Notes under the pieces: generated by a model
Seen by the model: only the letters and a program-made list of their open reading frames with translations
Databases searched by the model: none
Told to the model about the DNA's origin: nothing
In this document: positions 1 through 8,294 of the stretch, in pieces
Position numbering within the stretch: the first letter of the stretch is position 1
Layout: each line of letters opens with the position of its first letter
Program-made: the position numbers and the translations under genes
NCBI GenBank assembly: GCA_910579745.1
Contig: CAJTVH010000015.1
Location: 1-62,150 of the forward strand
Length of the DNA: 62,150 nt
Reading direction: 5' to 3'
DNA from: an uncultured Clostridia bacterium
Lineage (GTDB): Bacteria > Bacillota > Clostridia > Lachnospirales > CAG-274

Positions 1-764
1 CTTACTCGAACCTATAATTATTTGTTAGCAATGTTTTTATCATTTTTTTTTGCATATTCTTGACTACAGCCCGTCCCTCCGCCGCTTACTTTATTTGCGG
101 TTTCTAAATTTGATTATCACTAACCAAACACGGTACCACGGCTGCTCCTTCCCCTTAGATTAAGAAAAGTTATATCGTACCTTCCTTTTATAACAGACGA
201 TACGATTTTCCTTTTCAATGCTTCATTGTGTGTAATCACTTCACATCTAAGGCTTTCTGTGTTCCGATATTCCTATCTGTTCATTTGCCCTTAGGCTGTC
301 CTATAAGCCGGTATGCTTGACAGCGCCTGTAACGCCGTAAGGTATTTCAGAGCGACCATTTTACTTTACCTCACATACACCGTTTACACGGCAATGACAT
401 TTCTGCCATTCTTTCTTCTCGACTCTTTCTTTCGGATTTTCGTCAGTGATATTTAGTCACATTCTCACCATAGGCATTTTATAGAACCCCGACCTATAGA
501 CTGCGCCGCCCGCCTCCGGGCAGTTTTCCACAGCAGTATAAAACCCTGTTTGGACAGTTCTCAGCCGACTTCAACGTGCTGTGTCGGTTCAAGATATTAC
601 ACTCTATCCCCTCCAACGTAGTATTAGGTGAGCGTTTCAGGACGTTACTCCATCATTCCACTCTTTGGAATATCAGTTAGAGAAAACTCTGTTTCCCCGC
701 TGTTTTTACCTCTTTGCAGGACTTCTCCCACTTAAAGTTTATTTACAGCAACACATCGCTTCAC
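1..764 (-). mobile_element. Group II intron, 5' portion (domain I), cut by window edge
   Basis: The stretch is GC-richer than its surroundings and has no long reading frame. On the minus strand it interrupts a helicase reading frame at the 764/765 junction, found by comparing with the intact relative near 40320. The intron starts GTGAAG, close to the GTGYG group II consensus. Exon/intron pairing can be read directly. Exon IBS1 GCGACC (765-770) is complementary to GGTCGC in the intron (352-357), and exon IBS2 ATTTTC (772-777) is complementary to GAAAAT (436-441). EBS2 precedes EBS1 by about 80 nt, as in domain I of group II introns. The maturase ORF and domains V/VI must lie left of position 1. 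A short frame at 1-65 ends in a stop and is not the maturase. Confidence 0.85.
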
Positions 765-1320
765 GGTCGCAGAAAATTAGCTGGGTACTCTTTTCCGGTG
801 TTGTATCTTCCCATATTTTATAGACATTTTTAACACATTCATTCACTTTGCTGTTTGGATCGTCAGGCAGCATATCATTCATAAGCCGCTGGTCTAACGC
901 AAGTTTACGTCCATCGTTTGTCACCGCAAGCATATTGTCACATTCTGGGGATACTTGTTTTTTTCTTATTTTATCTGCTCTTTCCGCAAGTCCGTCAACC
1001 ATTTCTTTTTAAAAATCGCTTGCCTCTGTTGCTATTGTATGATAGTTTGCTTTTGGAACAGGCAAATTAAGACTTTCCGCTGTTTTTATATCCGCCATTT
1101 CCTTAAACATATTTATAAGTTCCGGCAAATTAACAAATTTCGCAAAACGCATTTTAGTTTGATAACCTTTTCCCTCCGGCGCTAATTCAAGTGAAAGTTT
1201 TGTTTCCCCAAAACAGCTTGCCCAAGCGTCAAAATTATTTAATCCTCTTGCTTTCAGCATATCACGCTGCAAATAACTTTGCATTGTATATAATTCCGAT
1301 ACGGAATTACTCAAAGGCGT
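765..1320 (-). pseudogene. Fragment of ICE-type SNF2 helicase/methylase polyprotein, intron-interrupted
   Basis: The translation is nearly identical to the part of the 3499-residue protein encoded at about 40310-40875, running from the SNSMSELY region to the LIFCD motif. Homology begins at about 1320 (codons for T-P-L-S-N) and stops abruptly there, so the 5' part of the gene is missing. A CAG codon of the relative is TAA here (1009-1011), splitting the frame. The exon then ends at 764/765, where a group II intron begins. It is therefore a dead piece of a second copy of the mobile-element gene. Whether the 3' exon survives outside the window cannot be seen. Confidence 0.9.
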
Positions 1321-1735
1321 CTTAGTTATACACTATAACTATGATAAAAAAACAAAGAAATAAGCTGATTTTGCGTTACCCTAAAAATATAGAAAATAAA
1401 ATTTTTAAATATAAGCTACAAGAAATTTTTATAAAAGAAGTTTACTATTTCAAAAACAGAAAAAGAGAACATCAAATTTTATTCCATATAAAGAATAGAA
1501 CTCAAAATTATCTCTGAATAAATGAAATTAACAGAAATAATAAATCATAAATCTTTTGTTAGAAAAATTATTTTAAACAACTATATATCAAATCCTGATT
1601 TATGAAAAATGATTATATTGCTTGGTGATTTTTCAAGTTATTATAAAAGGAATTACAACTAAATTATAGAAATTTATGAAAAATATCAAAGAAAACTTTA
1701 GATAAATTTATAAAAGTAAAAGCATAAATAAATTA
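1321..1735. other. AT-rich intergenic stretch, no gene recognised
   Basis: About 415 bases of very AT-rich DNA between the helicase fragment and the LysR terminator. A short inverted repeat, TAGTTATA/TATAACTA, lies right at the break (about 1324-1342). No reading frame with coding character, RNA gene or known repeat was recognised. Confidence 0.5.
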
Positions 1736-1780
1736 AAAAAATTACTAAAAATAAGATAAAATGATTTTTAGTAATTTTTT
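1736..1780 (-). terminator. Terminator of the first LysR gene
   Basis: A perfect 12-bp stem (1741-1752 with 1764-1775) has an 11-nt loop, flanked by A-runs on the left and T-runs on the right. On the minus strand the stem is followed by a run of T, so it can end the LysR transcript. It could also act on the plus strand. Confidence 0.75.
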
Positions 1781-1821
1781 ATACTTAAATATTACTTTAA
1801 ATATAAATGTTTAAACAAAAT

Positions 1822-2697
1822 TCAATGAATTTCATTTTTTATTTGTTCTAAAAGTAATTTTGTGATAGGAGTAAATATTTGATATTTTTTCCATATAATA
1901 TACATTTTTGTTTCTAAAACAGGTTCTAATGGACGAAAACAAAGCTGGCTTTCAGAGCTTGTATCCGCAAGCTTATCAAAAGTAAGCATACAGCATACCC
2001 CCTCTTTTACAAAAACAGAACCATTATAAAAAAGATTTACCGAACCGCATATATTGAGCATATCAATATTTTCTCCGCACCAGCGAGGAATATCAGTAAG
2101 CATTGATTGTTCTGAGCATATAATTGGAATATCGTATAAGTCCTCGGGACGAATAACATTTTTTTTTGAAAGAGGATTATCTTTTCTCATTAAAACTCCC
2201 CAAATATCGGTTTCAGGTATTTCAATATAATTGTATTTTGATAAATCAGGAGGTTCAACTATTATAGCAAAATCAAATAACCCTTTGTCAAGACGTTCTG
2301 TTACCTGCTCTGTGTTTCCGCTTAAAATATGATATTTAAAAAGAGTATATTTTTCTTTAAATTGTTTTATAACTTTTGCTATATATCTTATCTGATATGA
2401 CTCGGCACAGCCGATTCTAACCTCACCGCCTGTAATATCATCAAGAGTTTTAAATTCATTTGTTGTTTTATCAACCATATCTAAAATATCTTCTGCTCTT
2501 TTCCTAAGAAGCATACCCTCATCGGTAAGACTAATACCCACACTTCCTCTTTTAAATAATTTTTTACCTAATTCTGTTTCAAGTTCTTTCATCTGTTTTG
2601 ATAACGTTGGCTGTGAAATATGAAGAATTTCAGCCGCCCTTGTCATATTTTCTTCTCTGGCTATTTCTACAAAATACCTTAAAACCCTTATTTCCAT
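1822..2697 (-). CDS. LysR-family transcriptional regulator (first paralog)
   Basis: A 291-residue LysR-type regulator. The N-terminal winged helix (about residues 1-60) has the family signature TRAAEILHISQPTLSKQ, followed by a linker helix and a substrate-binding-type effector domain (about 90-290). I chose the ATG at 2697 because AGGAGGA (2702-2708) sits 4 bases upstream and MEIRVLRYF is the normal family start; an ATG seven codons earlier is less likely. It is divergent from the small protein/aldo-keto reductase operon, the usual LysR arrangement, so it probably controls that operon. It is clearly paralogous to the second LysR protein at 6098-6979, including the shared DNPLSKKN stretch. The ligand is unknown. 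Confidence 0.92.
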   Translation of the reverse strand: MEIRVLRYFVEIAREENMTRAAEILHISQPTLSKQMKELETELGKKLFKRGSVGISLTDEGMLLRKRAEDILDMVDKTTNEFKTLDDITGGEVRIGCAESYQIRYIAKVIKQFKEKYTLFKYHILSGNTEQVTERLDKGLFDFAIIVEPPDLSKYNYIEIPETDIWGVLMRKDNPLSKKNVIRPEDLYDIPIICSEQSMLTDIPRWCGENIDMLNICGSVNLFYNGSVFVKEGVCCMLTFDKLADTSSESQLCFRPLEPVLETKMYIIWKKYQIFTPITKLLLEQIKNEIH

Positions 2698-2735
2698 AAT
2701 ATCCTCCTGAATCTGCAATATTTAGTTTATTTATT

Positions 2736-2752
2736 ATAACATTTTATGTTAT
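2736..2752. promoter_or_regulatory. Palindrome in LysR divergent promoter, candidate operator
   Basis: A perfect 7-3-7 inverted repeat, ATAACAT-TTT-ATGTTAT, lies in the intergenic region between the divergent LysR and small-protein genes, 39 bases from the LysR start. The second LysR gene has a palindrome of the same 7-3-7 geometry but different sequence. A role as operator is inference. Confidence 0.45.
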
Positions 2753-2838
2753 TCTTGTAAAGAATAATATGATATGAATTATAAGTATTAGACATATTCA
2801 TAATTATTGGATATACTAATATCAACGGAGGTGATAAT

Positions 2839-3087
2839 ATGGCTGAGGCTACAGATACCTATGGCATACTTTATCAGAATTTAATTGACGCTGACTGTGA
2901 TAATATAACAGTTGAAAAATGTATGGAACTGGCTCATAATGGAAAAAAAGCTGAAATGTTATCGTTGCTTTCACGTCATAGAACATCATTGTTAAATATG
3001 CTCCATAAAAGTCGGGAAAAAATAGATTGTCTTGACTATCTGATTTATAAAATAAAAAAAGAACAGGAGGAAAAAAGTAATGAGTGA
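2839..3087 (+). CDS. Small helical protein of unknown function, first gene of operon
   Basis: 82 residues, mostly helical and charged, with a Lys/Glu-rich C-terminal end and no signal peptide. GGAGGTGAT (2826-2834) lies just before the ATG. It overlaps the aldo-keto reductase gene by 8 bases, so the two are translationally linked. I do not recognise the family. Its position between a divergent LysR gene and a reductase suggests a partner or regulator of that operon. That is inference only. Confidence 0.7.
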   Translation: MAEATDTYGILYQNLIDADCDNITVEKCMELAHNGKKAEMLSLLSRHRTSLLNMLHKSREKIDCLDYLIYKIKKEQEEKSNE

Positions 3088-4033
3088 AAACAAAACATTA
3101 CCTAAAATCGCTCTTGGAGCGTGGTCTTGGGGAAAAGGAGCGGTCGGAGGAGATCAAATTTTTGGAAATCATTTGCTTGAAAAAGATTTGAAACCGGTAT
3201 TTGACTTGGCTATGTCTAATGGTCTGTGTCTTTGGGATACTGCAGCAGTATACGGTGAAGGTACTTCCGAAAAAATCTTAGGCAATTTTATAAAAAATAT
3301 ATCAAGAAAAGATATTATCATTTCAACAAAATTTACTCCGCAGATTGTAAGCGATTCTCCGAATGCTATGCAGGAAATGCTTAACGAAAGTAAAAACAGG
3401 CTCAATACAGAGATAATTGATTTATATTGGATTCACAATCCTATGGACGTGGAAAAATGGACTCCTAAGCTGATACCTTTGTTTCAAAGCGGACAAATTA
3501 AATCTGTTGGGGTATCTAATCATAACCTTGCGGAAATTAAAAGAGCAAATGAAATTTTAGGAGAAGCAGACATAAAAATTTCCGCTGTTCAAAATCATTA
3601 CAGTTTGCTTCATCGTTCCTCTGAAAAAGCAGGAATAGTTGATTACTGTAAAGAACATAATATTACATTTTATTCTTATATGGTGCTTGAACAGGGAGCA
3701 TTATCAGGCAAATATAATCAAGAAAATCCTTTTCCTCAAGGAAGTTCAAGAGCTGTTTATTACAATTCAATTTTGCAGAAACTGGAAATATTGGTTGATA
3801 AATTAAAGCAAATAGGAGAGAAATATTCCGCAAGTCCCGCTCAAATCGCTATAGCGTGGGCGATATATAAAGGAACATTGCCTATCATTGGAGTAACAAA
3901 GGTTTCTCAAGTGGAAGAAGCCGCTAAAGCCATTAATATTAAACTTAATAACGATGAAATAAAATATTTGGAATTATTGAGCGATGAAGCCGGTGTTAAT
4001 ACGCTTCGTGATTGGGAAAAAAATATGATTTAA
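3080..4033 (+). CDS. Aldo/keto reductase
   Basis: A 317-residue cytoplasmic (beta/alpha)8 barrel oxidoreductase that reduces carbonyls with NAD(P)H. The catalytic tetrad is visible: D53 and Y58 in WDTAAVYGEG, K84 in STKF, and H119 in WIHNP. The C-terminal cofactor motif region (IGVTKVSQVEEA) is present. Length is normal for the family. A strong AGGAGG precedes the ATG, and the start lies within the end of the upstream small gene. It is followed at 27 bases by a secreted hydrolase gene, so it is one of four genes likely transcribed together. The natural substrate is unknown. Confidence 0.93.
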   Translation: MSENKTLPKIALGAWSWGKGAVGGDQIFGNHLLEKDLKPVFDLAMSNGLCLWDTAAVYGEGTSEKILGNFIKNISRKDIIISTKFTPQIVSDSPNAMQEMLNESKNRLNTEIIDLYWIHNPMDVEKWTPKLIPLFQSGQIKSVGVSNHNLAEIKRANEILGEADIKISAVQNHYSLLHRSSEKAGIVDYCKEHNITFYSYMVLEQGALSGKYNQENPFPQGSSRAVYYNSILQKLEILVDKLKQIGEKYSASPAQIAIAWAIYKGTLPIIGVTKVSQVEEAAKAINIKLNNDEIKYLELLSDEAGVNTLRDWEKNMI

Positions 4034-4060
4034 ATATGATTTAAAACGGAGGGATTTATT

Positions 4061-5392
4061 ATGAAAAGAAAAATAGCTATAGCCATTACAGCATTATCAA
4101 TATTGACAGGAACATTTTCTGCTGTATCATTTGCGGCGGGAAACCAACGTACAATTAATATTAATGAAGGAATTGATGTTTTAGTGAATGGAGAAAAACT
4201 TAATATGACAGATGAAAACGGAAATGAGGTTGAGGCGTTTATTCATAACGGAACAACATATATTCCGGTGAGAGCTGTTACAGAGGCAAGCGGAAATAAA
4301 ATATCATGGAATGGAGATGACAAAAAAGTGTCTATAAATATTTCTGAAAACAAAAACAGTGAGGATTTAACAAGAGCGAGACAAGTGGCGGAATCAGAGA
4401 GAGAATATTCTTTTGAGCTTGATGAGAATATAAAAAGAGAACATATAACTTATGATAATCGTTATGGCATTGAGATAGCCGCTGATTTATATATGTCTAA
4501 AGATTTGGATATGTCAGAAAAACATCCGGCTATTGTTATAGCGGGACCTTTCGGGGCGGTAAAAGAACAATGCGCCGGTCTTTATGCGCAGGAAATGGCT
4601 AAAAAAGGATTTATTACAGTAGCTTTTGACCCATCATACTGCGGAGAAAGTGGAGGAAAAACACGCAATATGGCTTCTCCTGAGATGTTTACAGAGGACT
4701 ACAGCGCCGCTGTTGATTATCTTGGATTACAAAGTTATGTTAACCGTGAAAAAATAGGTGCTATTGGTATATGTGGTCTTTCAGGAATGGCTGTTACCGC
4801 CGCCGGTACGGATACAAGAATTAAAGCCGTAGCCACGGCTTCAATGTACGATATGTCACGTGATATGAGCAAAGGACATGAGGATTACTATACAGAAGAA
4901 CAACATAAGAAAATAACAGAACATTTAAGCCAACAGCGCTGGAAAGACGCCGAGAGCGGAAAAGCTGGTCTTGGACCTCACGAGGTAAGTTTTGATGAAA
5001 ATAACGAACCTATTACAGGAGTATCTCCTGTTCCCGATGAACTTCCCGAGGGAACAGACAATGTAACATCAAGATTTTTTGAATACTATGCGAAACGTGC
5101 CCGTAATTCTCGTGCTGTAAACTTTGTTTCATCGTGGACAGCCACAACACCAATTCCATTTTTCAACTTCCCTCTTATGAGCAATATAAAAGATGTTTCA
5201 CCCCGTCCAGTTATGTTTATTGCGGGTGAAAACGCTCATTCCCGTTATTATTCAGAGGACGCTTATAAAGAGGCTTCTGAACCGAAAGAACTTGTTATTG
5301 TACCTGATGCTGACCACGTTGATTTATATGATAATTTTGAGAAAATTCCATTTGATAAGCTTGAAACATTTTTTAAAGACGCTTTAAAATAG
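4061..5392 (+). CDS. Secreted alpha/beta hydrolase with N-terminal stalk domain
   Basis: 443 residues. Residues 1-26 form a signal peptide ending VSFAAG. Residues about 33-95 resemble the copper-amine-oxidase N-terminal-like stalk domain of clostridial secreted proteins (IDVLVNGEKL, TYIPVRAVTEASG). Residues about 120-443 form a dienelactone-hydrolase-like alpha/beta hydrolase. The nucleophile elbow reads GICGLSG, which places Cys238 where most hydrolases have Ser, as in dienelactone hydrolase. The likely catalytic His is H419 in DADHVDLYD. GGAGGG precedes the ATG. It shares an operon with reductases but is exported, so it would act outside the membrane. The substrate is unknown. Confidence 0.88.
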   Translation: MKRKIAIAITALSILTGTFSAVSFAAGNQRTININEGIDVLVNGEKLNMTDENGNEVEAFIHNGTTYIPVRAVTEASGNKISWNGDDKKVSINISENKNSEDLTRARQVAESEREYSFELDENIKREHITYDNRYGIEIAADLYMSKDLDMSEKHPAIVIAGPFGAVKEQCAGLYAQEMAKKGFITVAFDPSYCGESGGKTRNMASPEMFTEDYSAAVDYLGLQSYVNREKIGAIGICGLSGMAVTAAGTDTRIKAVATASMYDMSRDMSKGHEDYYTEEQHKKITEHLSQQRWKDAESGKAGLGPHEVSFDENNEPITGVSPVPDELPEGTDNVTSRFFEYYAKRARNSRAVNFVSSWTATTPIPFFNFPLMSNIKDVSPRPVMFIAGENAHSRYYSEDAYKEASEPKELVIVPDADHVDLYDNFEKIPFDKLETFFKDALK

Positions 5393-5419
5393 ATTCTATC
5401 TATATTTAGGAGGTAATAT

Positions 5420-6040
5420 ATGAAAGTTTTATTATTTAATGGAAGCTCTAAAGCAAAAGGCTGCTGTTTTACAGCATTAAATATTTTAGCAAAATCTCTT
5501 GAAAAAAACGATATTGAAACTGAAATAATACAGATTGGCAGCAATATAAAAGCTGGATGTAAAGGCTGTGGATTTTGTTATAAAAATAATAAATGTGTTA
5601 CAGATGACATATTAAATACGCTTATTGAAAAGGTTAAACTTGCCGACGGCTATGTTTTTGGCTCTCCTGTACATTATGCGGCGGCAAGCGGAGATATTAC
5701 GGCTTTTCTTGACAGGCTGTTTTATATATGCGGAGGAAATATGGCTTATAAACCAGGCTGCGCTATTATTACCTGCCGAAGAGGAGGGGCTACAGCTGCT
5801 TTTGAACAGCTTAATAAATATTTTTCCGTTACTGATATGCCTATTGTGTCTTCTAATTATTGGAATATGGTTCATGGAAATACGCCTGATGAAATTTTGC
5901 GGGATAAAGAAGGTTTACAGACAATGGAGAATTTAGGAAAAAATATGGCTTGGCTGCTTAAATGTATAGAATTTTCGGATAAAAACGGAATCAAAAAGCC
6001 GGAAACAGAAGAAAAAATAATGACAAATTTTATAAGATAA
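5420..6040 (+). CDS. NADPH-dependent FMN reductase / iron-sulfur flavoprotein
   Basis: A 206-residue flavodoxin-fold protein. The N-terminal NGSSKAKGCC phosphate-binding loop is the FMN site. Cysteines at 47, 50, 53 and 59 (C-x2-C-x2-C-x5-C) form the compact cluster motif of iron-sulfur flavoproteins, and GSPVHYAAASG is the second flavin-contact loop. It probably shuttles electrons between NAD(P)H or ferredoxin and a small acceptor. It is the last gene of the LysR-linked operon, with AGGAGG before the start, and ends at a strong stem-loop shared with the convergent second LysR gene. Confidence 0.9.
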   Translation: MKVLLFNGSSKAKGCCFTALNILAKSLEKNDIETEIIQIGSNIKAGCKGCGFCYKNNKCVTDDILNTLIEKVKLADGYVFGSPVHYAAASGDITAFLDRLFYICGGNMAYKPGCAIITCRRGGATAAFEQLNKYFSVTDMPIVSSNYWNMVHGNTPDEILRDKEGLQTMENLGKNMAWLLKCIEFSDKNGIKKPETEEKIMTNFIR

Positions 6041-6046
6041 TTTATC

Positions 6047-6085
6047 AAATGAGCAGAAGGTAAAAAGACAGCCTTCTGCTCATTT
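6047..6085. terminator. Bidirectional stem-loop between convergent genes
   Basis: A perfect 14-bp stem (6047-6060 with 6072-6085) with an 11-nt loop lies between the convergent FMN reductase and LysR genes. It is placed to end both transcripts. The T-run is modest on either side. Confidence 0.75.
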
Positions 6086-6097
6086 ATGTCTGATTTA

Positions 6098-6979
6098 TTA
6101 TTTATTATAGTTATTTTGCAGCTCATTAATAAAAACTGAGGACGCTTTAGAGAAAACCTGATATTTTTTCCACGCTATCATAACTCCTACTTCCATTTTA
6201 GGTTTTAAAGGTATAAAAGACAAAGTATCTGATTTTTCAGTTTTTATAATTCGGTCAAGACATAAAGCGTTTCCAATTCCCTCCTCAACCATTATTGAAG
6301 CGTTGAATAAAAGATTATATGTCGCTTTAATATCAAGTTTTTCGTATCCGCTGCCAAGCCATCCGGCTATTTCATTTCTTACCATTGCCTGATTTGAAAT
6401 AATTATAGGTATGTTTAATAAATCTTCGGGAGATATAAAATTCTTTTTTGACAAAGGATTATCTTTTCGTACAAGAAGTCCCCATATATCAGTATATGGA
6501 AGTCTTAAAAAATCATATTTAGACATATCAGCAGGTTCTATAAATATTCCAAAATCAAATATTCCGTTATCAATTTTTTCAGTTATATCCTCTGCGTGAC
6601 CGCTGTTTATATGTATGCATATATGTGGATACTTTTTTTGCATTGAAAATATTATTTTTGATATAAAACGAATACCCTCCGTTTCTGCCCCTCCTATATA
6701 AATATCTCCGCTTATGTTTTCTGATGAAATTGATAATTCCGCTTTTGCTTTTTCTATAAGCTCAACGATTTCCTCAGCTCTTTTTCTAAGAATAAAACCA
6801 TCTTCTGTTAAAGTTGTTTTTCTATTTCCTCTGATAAAAAGCTGTTTTCCAAGCTCTTCCTCAAGGTCTTTAAGCTGTCTTGATAACGGAGGCTGCGTCA
6901 TATGAAGTCTTTCCGCCGCTTTTGTTATACTTTCTTCACTTGCCACAGCTAAAAAATATTGTAGTGTCTTAATATCCAA
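6098..6979 (-). CDS. LysR-family transcriptional regulator (second paralog)
   Basis: A 293-residue LysR regulator with the N-terminal HTH signature TKAAERLHMTQPPLSRQ and a C-terminal effector-binding domain. The start codon is TTG (6977-6979), supported by GGAGGTGA (6986-6993) at normal spacing and by the family start L/M-DIKTLQYF. It reads divergently from the five-gene iron-sulfur operon at 7106 and probably regulates it. It is paralogous to the first LysR protein over its whole length, which suggests that the two neighbouring operons respond to related signals. Confidence 0.92.
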   Translation of the reverse strand: MDIKTLQYFLAVASEESITKAAERLHMTQPPLSRQLKDLEEELGKQLFIRGNRKTTLTEDGFILRKRAEEIVELIEKAKAELSISSENISGDIYIGGAETEGIRFISKIIFSMQKKYPHICIHINSGHAEDITEKIDNGIFDFGIFIEPADMSKYDFLRLPYTDIWGLLVRKDNPLSKKNFISPEDLLNIPIIISNQAMVRNEIAGWLGSGYEKLDIKATYNLLFNASIMVEEGIGNALCLDRIIKTEKSDTLSFIPLKPKMEVGVMIAWKKYQVFSKASSVFINELQNNYNK

Positions 6980-7016
6980 AGTTTATCACCTCCAAATTTA
7001 TAATAACATATTTACT

Positions 7017-7033
7017 CATACTTTTCAAGTATG
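7017..7033. promoter_or_regulatory. LysR-box palindrome upstream of iron-sulfur operon
   Basis: A perfect 7-3-7 inverted repeat, CATACTT-TTC-AAGTATG, contains the classic LysR T-N11-A core (TACTTTTCAAGTA). It lies between the divergent second LysR gene and the operon promoter, 23 bases before the -35 box. Confidence 0.6.
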
Positions 7034-7055
7034 GCAATCCATTTAATATATGTAT

Positions 7056-7084
7056 TTGATATTATAAATAAAATAAATTATAAT
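7056..7084 (+). promoter_or_regulatory. Sigma-A promoter of the double-cubane-type operon
   Basis: TTGATA (7056-7061) and a perfect TATAAT (7079-7084) are separated by 17 bases, directly upstream of AAAGGAGG (7092-7099) and the ATG at 7106. The LysR-box palindrome just upstream is in an activator position. Confidence 0.75.
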
Positions 7085-7105
7085 ATAGTTAAAGGAGGAT
7101 GAAAT

Positions 7106-8290
7106 ATGATAAAAGAACAAACTTACAATTTAGAGATAAATGAAAAACTTGATAAAATATTTAAAAATATAAGTTATTTTAGCGAAGTTGAATATTTTAT
7201 AAATATAATAAAAAATGGATTTTTATATCAAAATATTACAAAATCAGAGGCAGATATAATAATTGTAGGAGACAGCTTTCCTGATGAAATAATATTATCT
7301 TTAAACGTAAAAATTAAATATATTTTTGGGGGAAGCAGAGTTACAGCTATATGGGGTGATGAGATTCTTCCAAGAGATGCGGACGCTGTTAGTTGTTCTG
7401 TTTATGGATATTTATCGGAAATGAATCTGAATAACTCTCTTGTAATAATTCCTCTTATCTGTGACAGTTTTAAAAAAATCGCGTTAATACTCAAAGCACA
7501 GGGCATAAAGGTTTGTACTTTATATATACCACCTGTAAAAAACGAGGAAAATTTTAAAATCTGGAGAAACGAAATAGAGAGATGTATTAACATTATCGCC
7601 TTCCATATGAAAAGACCTTTAACTAAAAGAAGTATAAAAAAGGCTTATAGTATTATAAAATCAGCAAGAGAACAAATAAGGATTTTTAAAAACACCATTA
7701 AAAAGAGCAATATTTTAATACCATATTCCGCTGAAATGGCTGTAATACATAGTTTTTATTATGCAGATGATATTAACTTGTGGATTAGTAATTTAAAAAA
7801 GTTTACGAATGTTTTAGAAAAACATTCAGATAACGCTGAAAATAATAAGAGCAATATTTTGCTTATAGGTTCTCCTGTTTATTTTCCAAATTATAAAATT
7901 CCGCTTCTGATAGAGGACGCCGGTTTAAATATAGCCGCTCATTGTGACTGCTGTACTATGAAAGATTATTTAGATATACATAATGTATATACAGAAAAGA
8001 AAATTTATTTTGACGACTGCTCATCAGCATATGTTAAAGACTGTACAATGTTTGAAAAAGTAAAATTTATCGCAAGAGAAAATAAAATTAATGGAGTTAT
8101 ATATCACATTATAAAAGGACAGATTGAATATGATTTTGAAATGGAAAGATATGAGCAATATTTTTCTGAAATGAATATTCCTGTTTTCAGGCTTGAAACA
8201 GATTATAACTACAATGATATTGAGCAGCTTAGGATAAGGATAGAAGCATTTTCTGAAATACTGGAACAAAAACGTTTAAAAAGGTTGTGA
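7106..8290 (+). CDS. 2-hydroxyacyl-CoA dehydratase/double-cubane-like subunit, cysteine-depleted
   Basis: 394 residues, homologous along its length to the 430-residue protein at 10024-11316. Shared landmarks include PRDA, LLIGSPVYFPN, IPLLIE, GVIYH and the R-I-R-x-E-A-F end. Both belong to the HgdB/BcrC/YjiM superfamily, which binds [4Fe-4S] or [8Fe-9S] double-cubane clusters. Several cluster cysteines of the partner are absent here: the positions of C71, C90, C109, C339 and C372 hold other residues. Cysteines matching C139, C305 and C337 remain (C119, C272, C323). It may be a non-catalytic or single-cluster subunit of a heteromer. It is first in a tight five-gene operon with its own promoter. 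The substrate is unknown. Confidence 0.8.
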   Translation: MIKEQTYNLEINEKLDKIFKNISYFSEVEYFINIIKNGFLYQNITKSEADIIIVGDSFPDEIILSLNVKIKYIFGGSRVTAIWGDEILPRDADAVSCSVYGYLSEMNLNNSLVIIPLICDSFKKIALILKAQGIKVCTLYIPPVKNEENFKIWRNEIERCINIIAFHMKRPLTKRSIKKAYSIIKSAREQIRIFKNTIKKSNILIPYSAEMAVIHSFYYADDINLWISNLKKFTNVLEKHSDNAENNKSNILLIGSPVYFPNYKIPLLIEDAGLNIAAHCDCCTMKDYLDIHNVYTEKKIYFDDCSSAYVKDCTMFEKVKFIARENKINGVIYHIIKGQIEYDFEMERYEQYFSEMNIPVFRLETDYNYNDIEQLRIRIEAFSEILEQKRLKRL

Positions 8291-8294
8291 TAAA

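Noticed and set aside
1..65. Short frame in the intron as possible maturase start
   Set aside because: It stops after 17 codons inside the window; the maturase must begin further left.
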